Shown: positions 35,071 through 45,000 of the stretch, in pieces | Position numbering within the stretch: position 1 is the stretch's first letter | Layout: every line of letters begins with the position of its first letter | NCBI GenBank assembly: GCA_001910725.1 | Contig: MJGA01000002.1 | Location: 1,984,001-2,048,000, forward strand | Direction: 5' to 3' | Source: Phanerodontia chrysosporium | Taxonomy: Eukaryota; Basidiomycota; Agaricomycetes; Polyporales; Phanerochaetaceae | DNA length: 64,000 nt | Notes under the pieces: generated by a model | Seen by the model: the letters and a program-made list of their open reading frames with translations, nothing else | Database searches by the model: none | Told to the model about the DNA's origin: nothing | Made by a program: the position numbers and the translations under genes

Positions 35071-35078
35071 CACCACAC
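35071..35078. repeat. 8-bp target-site duplication, right
   Basis: CACCACAC, identical to 31376-31383, directly outside the right end of the element. Confidence 0.93.
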
Positions 35079-36092
35079 AGCTCGTACCCCCTGCCAGCGA
35101 AAGCAGCAATAGTCTGCTGCCACCCACGCCCTTTCGTCCCCTCGCCGTCCTGTGCGTTCCTGCCAGGGCCCACACAGCGTGGGACTGAATCACCGGTCTC
35201 CGGAGCGCAGGAGTCAGCCTCGCGGGCGCAGGGCGGCTGCCTAGTCGCGAATCAGCTGGATCCGGACACCCCTGTTTTGCCTAGACGCGCCCGCCGCGCT
35301 ATCGCTCACAGCGTTCGCCATCCTCGAGAGCCCCGAGAACGACGGCGACGGCGAGCACCGCATCTCTGCAGTGTCTCCCGCGACAGCGTCGATCCGTCGT
35401 CTATACGCGATGCAGTTCGATCGTGTACACACAATGACCGCCGGGCATCACTATGATCAGATGAAGTCTCGATCGTGTACACATCGCGAATCGCCTCCGA
35501 CTCCCCGAGCTCCCCAGACAATGCCCACGGCGACGGACTGGCCCGCTGCTCGAGTACAAAGGAAACGATGCTCACCAGGCAATATTGGCAGCTGGGAAAA
35601 CCGTGCTGCGGCGTCCGGCCACAGCAGCACCGTTCGCGATATCCGAGGTGCGATTGTCCAGATACCATGCTGACAGGCAGGTACCCGCGACACATACGGA
35701 AACTCTGGACAAATAAGTCGCGCCGAAGACTTCTCTGTACAGAAAGGCTAAGTTCTGCCGACACTATGGCGAAATAACCGCAGGAACCCGGCTAGAAGTC
35801 GCCATGAATGGACCCCCGGCCCGATGGGAAGACGAGTCGACGACCTGTGCGTCTCTCATACCCTGTGTTTTGCGAAGTAATGTATTGAGAGATGAATGAG
35901 AAAGCACTGCCCTCGCTATGACCTTCGTAGTAGTAGACAGTGATGCGAAAGCGAACCTGTGGTGAAGTTGCCCGTTCGGGAAGAATAGAGATCAAAGCAC
36001 CGTGTTCCCTGATCTTATCTCTGGGCGGCAAAGCGCCACAATTGCTTCGATCGCTCTTGACTGAATCCAACACATCTTCACAAGACACTGCC
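35079..36092. other. Intergenic region upstream of ankyrin gene
   Basis: About 1 kb. It contains a 15-bp direct repeat, TCGATCGTGTACACA, at 35417-35431 and 35469-35483. No supportable gene. Before the transposon inserted, this DNA was continuous with the WC-2 upstream region. Confidence 0.5.
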
Positions 36093-37090
36093 ATGCCCGT
36101 GCCCACTCGAGTGCTGCCAGAGAAAAATATCTGGGTCGCCGCCGGAGATGGGGATCTGGCACGGGTGCAGGTATGTCATACGTCTCCTCCAGTTGCCCTT
36201 GTTGTTGACCATCGATCTAGGAGCTGGTGCAACAAGGTAGCACTGGCTTTGGCCTTGCCATGACGAATTGTGGCAAATGTGCTGATGCATTTCAGGTCTT
36301 TCCCCAAATATTCCGGACCCGAACACATACACACCAATGTACGTAACGAAAAAAAGTGTGTATCAAATTCATCTTGACGACCTTTGTGCAGGCACGCGGC
36401 AGCGTCATACGGCCATCTGCACGTACTCGACTATCTGATCTCGCAAGGTCAATTTTCTTTGTCCGCGTTGCCACTTTGCGTTCCAACCTATTTGATATCC
36501 CTAAAAGGTGGTGATGTGAACGTCACTGACGAAGATGGCGACACTCCGCTCTTCGTGGTTGAAAACGTGGAGACTGCACGCTACCTGGTAGAACGCGGTG
36601 CCATCGTTAATCACCGCAACCATGAAGACCTTACGGTAGGCTGTGTCCTCAATGTACCCGCGGAAATAACTGCTGACGCTCTGCACAGCCTGCTGGTTAC
36701 TTAGCAGAAGACTTCCCGGAGGTAGCTGCCTACCTCGAGTCCGTTTCACCAACTCCCGCCCAAGGCGAGGCTGCCTCGACTGCATCAGCTCAACCAAGCT
36801 ACATGCCGTCGCAACACGCACAAGAGCAGGCGTCGGAAGCCCTCACTTCTAGTCTCATGAGCTCCGTGCAGGAAATCATGGAGAGGGCGCAACGAGAAGG
36901 CCATGACCCTGATGCCGAGCTCCGCGAGGTCGTTAGTAGAGCGGTCATGCAGGGGATGGTGACAGGGTACGACTTGGGGCAGGATGCGCAGGACGACGAG
37001 AGAAGAGCCGGTGAGGAAGGCCACCGCACGGATGGGGATGGTTCGAATGGGGCAAAACGGTCGCGGACCGACGACGGCCCCTCAGCGTGA
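36093..37090 (+). CDS. Small ankyrin-repeat protein
   Basis: It begins MPVPTRVLPEKNIWVAAGDG. Ankyrin repeats follow: ELVQQGLSPNIPDPNTYTPM then HAAASYGHLHVLDYLISQGG, DVNVTDEDGDTPLFVVEN, and VETARYLVERGAIVNHRN-HEDLTPAGYLAED. The C-terminal half is hydrophilic and helical (SEALTSSLMSSVQEIMERAQ), ending in a basic, disordered tail (KRSRTDDGPSA). Similar short ankyrin proteins are conserved in fungi and act as protein-protein interaction modules; a specific partner cannot be named. Four introns, one only just over 50 bp, keep a continuous frame. It sits in tandem with PRMT5, about 255 bp upstream of that gene's start. Confidence 0.82.
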
Positions 37091-37345
37091 GGATGCGGGC
37101 ATGCGGCTTTCATGTAGGAACAATTCGTAATTTTTCCAACGCGTGAACTCCCGCCATTTCGCGGGTGCACGTTGCCCGACGTCCCAGGCCCACAGGAGCG
37201 CCAGCCACCCAAACGACATGCGCGTTAGCGCCCACATTGATCTGCTTTTGCACTCTGCTGATGATGGGTTCGCTCTTTTGGACACTCCGTTCCTCGTGCG
37301 ACGACGCTCCGCCAGACCCAGGCAGGACGCGCCAGGTCTGCAGCC

Positions 37346-40068
37346 ATGGCCGCCTTCGTGACCCACGTCACCCTCGATCACCTTGCCCGCGCAGCCCAGC
37401 CTGATGCAGAGGACCTGAGCGGCAAGACGCCCTCGCAAAAGGCGACGGCGCAGGCCCGCGCAAAGGGGTACGATGGCATATGCCTGCCCCTCACGACAGA
37501 CAAGTGGAAGGCGCGGTGGCGCGAGCTGTGTTTAATCCCGGCTGAAGGTAGCCCAGATGCTGCTGCGTTGGAGCAGAGTGCCGAAAATTGGAGGTCGAAG
37601 CCTGCGTTCTTGAGGGACGAGGTGACCATCACAAGACTGGGTGCGTGGCAATACCTGTCGCAGCGAAGGACAACTTGCTAACGCTCCCGTAGATGAGGCA
37701 GAAAACTCCATTATTCTGATCTCGGACTGGCTCGAGTTGGACGCTGCAGATGCATGGGTGCGTCACGACGCTGAGATCGTACGTCCGCCCCCTCTCAGGA
37801 TGCTTGGTCTCTTTATTCAGAGTGACACCGTCCAATTTCTCTTTCCACGCCGACGATACAGGCTCTCCAACAAGAACTCGCATACGCTTCCTATCTGAAT
37901 GTCCATACCGCCATTCTTCCCCCGCCCCGCAATCGCGAGCACGTCGCCTCCTATGCGCGAGCCGTCAACTCCGTCCTGAGTACGGTACCCTACATGCAGC
38001 TTTCTGTTCGCATGCCCATCTATGACCCGTCGATGATCCATTTGGATTACGGCTCGCCGAAGCCCACGACGTCTGCGAGTACTGCAAAGCTAGTCGACGA
38101 CCACCCTTCGATCGCGACCTGGGAGATGTGGGATACGATACGGTGTATATGTGATTACCACCCTCGCTTGACGCTCAGTACGTATGCAACCCAGCAATAC
38201 ACGGCTGGCGGATACTAACGACCCTTTCAGCTCTTGATCTTACACCACCATTGCCTTCTTCACTGGACGTGCTCAGACAATGGGTTGCAGAGCCGACTAG
38301 GCATCTCTTCCTCCCAGCTTCGACCTTCATTCCCAATGCCAAAGGCTATCCCGTACTACCAAAGTCTACGCAATCCTTCTTCCGAGAGATTATGAAGCTG
38401 CAGCCTGTCGTGATCTTCTCTGGACGGATGCGGGGTTGCATAGCAAGGGTGGTGATGCGGCATACTCGCAGTATGTACGCCATCTTGAGAAGACGAGCCC
38501 TGCCGTCAAGGCAATGCAGACCGAGGGGACGGTGGAGAACTTTGCCCAGGGGTACCAGGACTATCTGCAAGCACCACTGCAGGTACGTATCGCGGATCTG
38601 CCTTCACACGAATGTTCTTTTAACACCTTATTTAGCCCTTGATGGATAACTTGCAAAGCATTACGTACCAAACGTTCGAGCAGGATCCTGTCAAGTACAG
38701 ACAATACGAGGAAGCCGTGTTCTTGGCACTCTCGCAGTGGCGAACACCTGGTCGAATGTATGTCCTTATGCATCCCTGCGGGAGACTTTTACTAATGTCT
38801 GCCCATAGTACGCTGTGCGTAGCCGGGCAGGGCGTGGTCCTCTGGTTGCCCGATCGCTCAACGCGATCAAACGTGCCAACAAAGAATGCTTCGTATATGC
38901 TGTCGAAAAGAACCCGAACGCTTTGTTACCCTTCAAGAGCGAAAGCAGAACGAATGGGGCGACAAAGTGGAGCTGCTTTTCGGGGACATGCGCACGCTGA
39001 ATGTGCCAGAGCAGGTTGACATCCTCGTCAGCGAGCTTCTAGGCTCGTTTGGCGACAACGAGCTTAGTCCGGAGTGTCTGGATGGCGCGATGCGGTTCTT
39101 GAAACGTGAGTGGGAAGCATCTGCGTGTCGTTATGATGATTCACAAGTCGGTGTAGCGGATGGCATCTCCATCCCAGCGTCATACACAGCCTATCTCGCT
39201 CCAATCTCATCTTCAAAACTCTACAACGAAGCTCGAGCTTCAAAGGACGAGAAAAGCCTGGAGACGCCCTACGTTGTCATGTTACAGTCTATCAAGATTC
39301 TGAGCGGAGACGGAGGGGGGCTTAGTGGGAAGTGCGGGCCGCAGATCCAGGAGTGCTGGGAATTCGAGCACCCTAGGAGAGATGCTGTTGTGAACTCTCA
39401 CGGTACGTTGAAAACAAATTCAGCACATGCATTTATATTGACACACACATTATAGGACTCCCAGTGACCAACAGCCACAACACCCGCGCTGCCAAGCTGA
39501 CATTCCATATTCCGCACGGAGGCGCCCTCCACGGTCTCGCTGGCTACTTTGAGGCGGTCCTGTACGGGAGCGTCGGCCTCAGCATACATCCTCAGAGGAT
39601 GGACAAAATCTCAAAAGACATGCTCAGCTGGTTTCCTCTGTTCTTCCCGTTCAAGGCGCGTTATGTCACGCGTCGGTGTGGCTGTGCACGCGTGCTAACA
39701 GGTCTCGCTTGCAGGAACCCTTGTACCTCCCCAGCAAAAGCGAACTGCAAGTGACGATATGGCGGTTGACGAACCAGCGACAGGTGTGGTACGAGTGGTA
39801 TGCTGAGGCGTTCCTCGCGCTACCGGACGGCTCTCCGCTGGTCTCAGTCACTTCCCCACCTCCGCATCACGCATCGCTTCGCGTCCCCTCACAGCCGAGT
39901 TCTATGGAGGCTAGCCCGTTCATCGACAACGTAGACATTCCCGAGACACCGCGGTCGACGAGACCCGAGCATGAGGTCATTTTCGGCGGTGCGAGCATGA
40001 GGCTAGTGAAGATCGGGCAGACGTCGCTACACAACCCCGGGGGTCGGAGTAGCTGGATAGGCCTGTGA
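37346..40068 (+). CDS. PRMT5: PRMT5/Skb1 type II protein arginine methyltransferase
   Basis: Symmetrically dimethylates arginines in histones and Sm proteins. The N-terminal TIM-barrel part includes [20 protein letters not shown] and [20 protein letters not shown]. The linker is [20 protein letters not shown]. The methyltransferase core has [20 protein letters not shown] (SAM motif I), [10 protein letters not shown], the double-glutamate loop in [20 protein letters not shown], and [20 protein letters not shown]. The beta-barrel end has [20 protein letters not shown] and [10 protein letters not shown], ending SSWIGL. Three one-base gaps must be restored: about 38423 (IFSG/TDAG), 38825-38827 (GGG, in the SAM motif), and 38922-38924 (TTT, in NPNAFVTL). 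All fall in conserved sequence, and none is a substitution. The start at 37346 ([13 protein letters not shown]) has a good context, but an upstream first exon cannot be excluded. Confidence 0.93.
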
Positions 40069-40441
40069 TATGTCGTCGTCATCGTTCGTGTCGTTTGTGC
40101 CCTCCTCGGATATTCTTGCTATGCGCGATGGCAAATGCTCCATGTCCTCACTGCCGCTCGTCCGCCACCCTCGTCGCGCTTCTTGTTCTGTTCTGCCTGT
40201 GCCCATGACGTCGCCACACCAGGAAACGGCCCCCGAAGCACGCCGCGGAGTTCACCCCGTTTCAAAGTCCGAAAACCTACATAGCAGGCGCGCTGCACGT
40301 CCTGCCCTGCCCTCCAACTCTCAACTCGACTCTCAGGCGACTCCCCACTGTCTCTTTACGCCCAGGCATCTCCCTGTCGCTCCCTGCAGCTCGACGCGCA
40401 CGCCAGACTACTCGTTCTCTTTTAGCAAGACGCATACAGCC
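40069..40441. promoter_or_regulatory. Intergenic, promoter of GPI-protein gene
   Basis: 370 bp between PRMT5 and the next plus-strand start. Pyrimidine-rich stretches (CTCTCAACTCGACTCTCAGG-like) just before the ATG are typical of highly expressed filamentous-fungal promoters. No TATA box obvious. Confidence 0.4.
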
Positions 40442-41466
40442 ATGAAGTCCTTCGCTGCCGCTGCCGCCCTCCTCGCCGTTGCGCCCTTTGCCATGGGCCA
40501 GCAAATGCAGATCAACTCTCTGTATGCACTCTTGACACCTCCCAGGTTTTCCACTTGCTGACCATGCAACTTAGCTCCGGTGTCGTAGAGTGTGGTATGT
40601 CGAGAGCCGCATGAGGCTGCTAGCGCCTGACACGCCTTGCAGAGCCCATTCTCATCTCCTGGACTGGCGGTACCCCTCCCTACTACCTGTCTTTCATCCC
40701 TGGTAAGCCTGCGTGCCACGTATCCTCAACGCCGTCTCTCTGACACCTGTCTCAGCCGGACAGCCTTCCGCCCCAGCGGTACGATACACTTGACGCACCT
40801 GTTCGGATCACTGTATTGATGCTTTGGCGGCAGATCAAGCAATTCCCCCCTCAGCAGGGTACTAGCTACACCTGGGTTGTTGATCTCCCTTCTGGCACCT
40901 CTTTGTGAGTACCCTCAATAGACGTCCAATTCAAGTGGCGACTAAGTCCGCCTCCAGCACCTCCGAACTCAAGGACGCTAGCGGTCAACCAGTATATTCC
41001 GGCACCCAGACGGTCGAAGCTGGTTCCAACTCTGAGTACGTGCAACCCAGACGCCATCTTGTTGATGATACTGATCTATGTGACAGCTGTGTTAACACCT
41101 CTGTCATGGAGTCCGGCACTGCTACCGGCGCTGGTGCTACTACTCCTGGAGCGTACGTTGGCAGTCCTTCGCCCCTCCCACTGCCTGTCCTAATTTTCGT
41201 CTAGGGCTGCGGCGAACCCCACGAGCAGTGCTACTCAGCCCGCTGGCGCGAGCTCGGCCGGTGCCAGCACGACTGGTGCTACCTCCCATGCTACTGCCGC
41301 TTCCAGCGCCGCGTCCGGATCCCACAGCGGCACCGTTGCCAGCCTTGCCGCCTCTGGGAGCAGTGCTACTCCTTCTGCCACCCAGAATGCGGCTGTTCGC
41401 GGCTCGTCCGTTGGTGTCTTTGGGCTCACTGGTATCCTTGGTCTCATCGGTGCTGCCATTTTCTGA
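40442..41466 (+). CDS. GPI-anchored Ser/Thr-rich cell-wall protein (Kre9/Knh1-like)
   Basis: A signal peptide opens the protein (MKSFAAAAALLAVAPFAMGQ, cleavage after AMGQ or nearby). The immunoglobulin-like domain follows: CEPILISWTGGTPPYYLSFI, then IKQFPPQQGTSYTWVVDLPS and ELKDASGQPVYSGTQTVEAG. This is the Ser-Thr-rich GPI-anchored membrane family, common in Agaricomycetes. After a short cysteine pair region comes a low-complexity Ala/Ser/Thr/Gly stretch (O-glycosylated stalk). The hydrophobic C terminus, VFGLTGILGLIGAAIF, is typical of a GPI-attachment signal. Six small introns, several close to 50 bp. It probably sits at the plasma membrane or cell wall; its role in beta-glucan assembly is only suggested by Kre9 similarity. 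Confidence 0.85.
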
Positions 41467-42097
41467 GCGGGGGCTCTGGCACCTGCGTCTTGTATCCACT
41501 CCTTAGTATTAGTATAATCAGCCCACGGACTGCCTCCCTAGGATCATTGTCATGTACATCGCCTGTCTGTCGTTGTAGGAATCTTACTATTTGTTGAGCC
41601 ATGTATCGACGAGAGCGGTGACACCCTTGGGCATGCTATAGCATCGTAGCAGCGTTTTCACGACACGCCATGCTGTCGGACGCGGCGGCGCTTGCAGATC
41701 AGGGCAGCTAGTCACGATGGTGCAGGGCCGCGCGAAGCAGATCATGCAAGACACAGACCTTCGCCGGCAAGCTAGTGGATGCTCTCCTGCCGGCTTGTGC
41801 TGGTCGTCTTCAGCACGGAGGAGGGACCGGAAGGAGACGGAAAGCAAACGAGGACAGTTACCATCTGGGGAGGGTCGGGTGTGTGTTCACGTGCGCGCGA
41901 TTTGAGTCCGTCGCCACGCGAGCAAACGCGAACTCGTACGCTTGCACATTTTGCTCGGCCCATCAGCAGGCTCGAGGTCTGCCAACAATCCGCGACAAGC
42001 TCCGCTTCAAACTTAAACATACTACCACAGAACCAAAACATATTCTATCCCTGAACACTTCCCCCAAGTCACACTATCCGAGACTATACAGACAGCC
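41467..42097. other. Intergenic region
   Basis: 630 bp between two plus-strand genes. A minus-strand frame (41587-41847) ends RCYSMPKGVTALVDTWLNK and could be the last exon of a tiny gene, but I could not find the rest or a family, so it is not annotated. Confidence 0.45.
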
Positions 42098-45000
42098 ATG
42101 TCTGGCAAACAAGGCGGACGACTCCCGCCCATTCGCGTCGACAAAAGCGTCCACCAGCGTTCTCTCTCCCGCTCCAGTGCTGGCACAGGGAGCGTCCCAA
42201 ACAGCCCCAAGCTGCACGAGATCTTCCACTACGACCAGATACCCCCGAGCCCGACCCGCAGGCAGGCCTCTGGCAGCCGTCCCGCGACCCCTGCGATCTC
42301 ACCGAGCCAGGAGCTTCCTCGGGAGAACGGAGCGCACGTCGAGAGCGCTGACAAGCCTGTGAACGGAGCTGCCGTGCGTCTATCCTCTCTCTCTTCGCTG
42401 GCGATGTCGCTCATATCTGGCCAGGAATCGCTTGAAACCCAGAACGGCGCTGCTGAGGTGGTCGGCGCCGCCGTAGATGCCGCCGATGTGTCCGCCGCGG
42501 ACAAGCCCGTTGCTGAGGAGCACCCTGTGAAGGAAGACGCCCCTGCAGCAGATACCGATGCAGCCAAGGAGCCATCCGAGCTGAGACAAGACGAGGAGGC
42601 GTCTCGTGGCGATGAGAAGGTAAAATGCGTCACACAGGCTATAGTCTATTCCTTATCTTACGTTCTCCCAGGAGGTCGCCGCCCCAACCACTGAGACCAC
42701 CGAGATGCACGACTTCACCCACGCACAAGATACCCCAGCGCACCAGCCTGCAGACGATGTCAAGGAGGAAGTCATCGCTGCAGTCGAAGAGACCATTGCT
42801 GCGGTTCCCGATACCCCTGCTGAGGAACCCAAAGAAGGCGAGACCGAGGCGCCGGTCGTCGAGGAGGCGAAAGAGGCTGAGGAGCCTGCCAAGGAGCCCG
42901 CGGTCGAGTCAGCTGTCGAAGAGACCGTGGCTGAAGAGCACGTCGCGGAGGAGCCCGTGACCGAGAAGATCGAGGAGGCGACGCACGAAGTGGAGTCTGC
43001 GCCGGCCCCTGTCGAGACCACGGAAGAGGGCGTCCCGGTCGAAGCTGAGGCTGTCCTTGCAGAGGCGAGTAAGGAGGAGCCTGCCGTCGAGGACAAGGCT
43101 GTCGAACCCGAACCAGCAGTCGAAGAGAAGGCTGAGGAGCCCGTTTCTCTTGAAGCGCCTACCGATACCGAGCCGATCGTGGCTGAAACCCAGGCTGCTG
43201 AAGCCACTGTGGACGCTCACAAAGAGGTGGTCGCTACCGAGTCGGTCGAGACTATCGAAGAGCCTGCCAAAGAAGAGCCCAGTACGGTTGAGGAGACACC
43301 CGTTGCTGAACCCGCACATACTGAGGAGAAGGTCGAGGAGGCGGCAGAGAAGCAGCCCATCGAGGCTACTCCGGAACCTCAGGAAGAGACCGTCGAGGGT
43401 GTTCCGGCAAGCGAGGTCCAGCCGGTTGCTGAGGCATCGGAGCCCGTTGAGGAAACCCCTGTGGTCGAGGAAGTAGCGCAGGCCGTTGAAGAGACTGCTG
43501 CGGAGACGGCGCCTGCTCCCGTCGAAGAACAAGCCAAAGAATCCGAGGCTGTCGCCGAGGAGAAGGTTGTCGAGCAGAGCGCACCTGCTTCCGAGCCACT
43601 GCGAGCCCGAAGCTGTCGCGGAGCCTTCAGTGGAAGCTACTGTAATGGAGGAGGTCAAGGCTGAAGAGGCACCCGCCGCCGAGCCGGAACACCACGTCGA
43701 GACTGTTGAGGCTCCTGCTAAGGCTCCCGTTGAAGTGATCGAAGAAGCGAAGGTCGAGGCAGCGAAGGAAACTGAAGTCGTCGCGGAGGAGCCCGCCGTC
43801 AAGAAGGACGCTGTCGTGGACGAAGCTGCTGCTCCGGAGGCCACGGTCGAGGTCGCAGAGGCAGAGAAAGTCGAGGCAGAGGCGGCTCCTGCGGAGGCCG
43901 AAGAATGCCCGAACGGTGTGAAGAACCTGATCCTGCTGTCGTCTACCTCGGAGACTTGCGATGCAGATGTCTCCGAGGCCCAGGATGTCGTCGAGCCCGC
44001 CGAGCCTGTCGAAGAGGTGAAGGCTGTCGAGGAGCCAGTCAAGGTCGAAGAAGCTGCCGAGACTGTGCCAGAGCCCACTGCTCTTGCTGTCGAGGAAGTC
44101 ACCGTGGCCGTGGTCGAGGAGAGCAAGGCTGAGGTGGAAGAGGTACGTGCATACGTGCACCTCATGGTTCACACGTGGATCTATTTCGGCTGACGCTTTC
44201 TCACAGGCCCCCGCCGTCCACGAGGAGCCGTCCGAGCCTATTACTGAGGCTGCGGCACCTGTTGTCCTCGACGCGGCAACTGAAACCACTGTCTCTGTGG
44301 ACGCGGTCGACGCAAGCGCTGTCGTCGAAGAAGCAGAGGCGCCCGCCGCGCCGAGTGAAGATGCTGCTCCGGCCATCGCTGTGACTATCCCAGAGGAGTC
44401 TGCTGAGGTTCCGGCCGTCGAGACCGAGAAGCCTGCCGAGCCCGAGCGGCCGAAGTCGCCCTGGACCCCTTCGTACACTGTCACGATGCAAGGCCCTGGT
44501 ACGCCCTCGGTTGAGCCTATTGCTCTCGAGGAGCCTGCGGCTGCCATCGAGGAGAATGTCTCGACCACCGAAGTTTCTGTTCCGGAGGTGAGTCATACCT
44601 TACATGATCTATGGGCCTGTTCATATCTTTTTTTTTTTTTCTAGGTCGCCGTCGAGGAGGCGCCTGAGGCGCCTGCAGATACCGCGGCACCTGCTACCGA
44701 GAGCAACTGGGTCCCGTCGTACTCTGTGAGCTCACAGGGCACGAGCCCTCTGCACAAGCCCGTGGAGCTTGCGGAGGAGGTTGTGCCTATCGAGGATCTC
44801 GCACCCAAGGAGACACCAGCGGAGAACGTTGTCGTCCTTCCTGTCGAGGAATTCGTTCCCGAGGAGAAGGAGACTGCGCCAGAGCCTGCCGCTGAGCCTG
44901 CGGTGCCTGTCGTAGCTACTGAGGCTGCTTCTGAGGAGGCTGTTGAACCGCCTAAGATCGTGACTCCTGATGAAGAGTCTGTGCCATCAGCTAATGGAGT

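Noticed and set aside
41587..41847. Minus-strand frame ending RCYSMPKGVTALVDTWLNK
   Set aside because: The end looks protein-like, but no upstream exons or start could be joined and no family is known to me.
42653..44596. Long minus-strand frames of 130-418 codons opposite the acidic repeat protein
   Set aside because: They are antisense shadows of GAG/GTC-rich codons: Ser/Thr/Ala- or Leu/Arg-rich, with no start context or motif.
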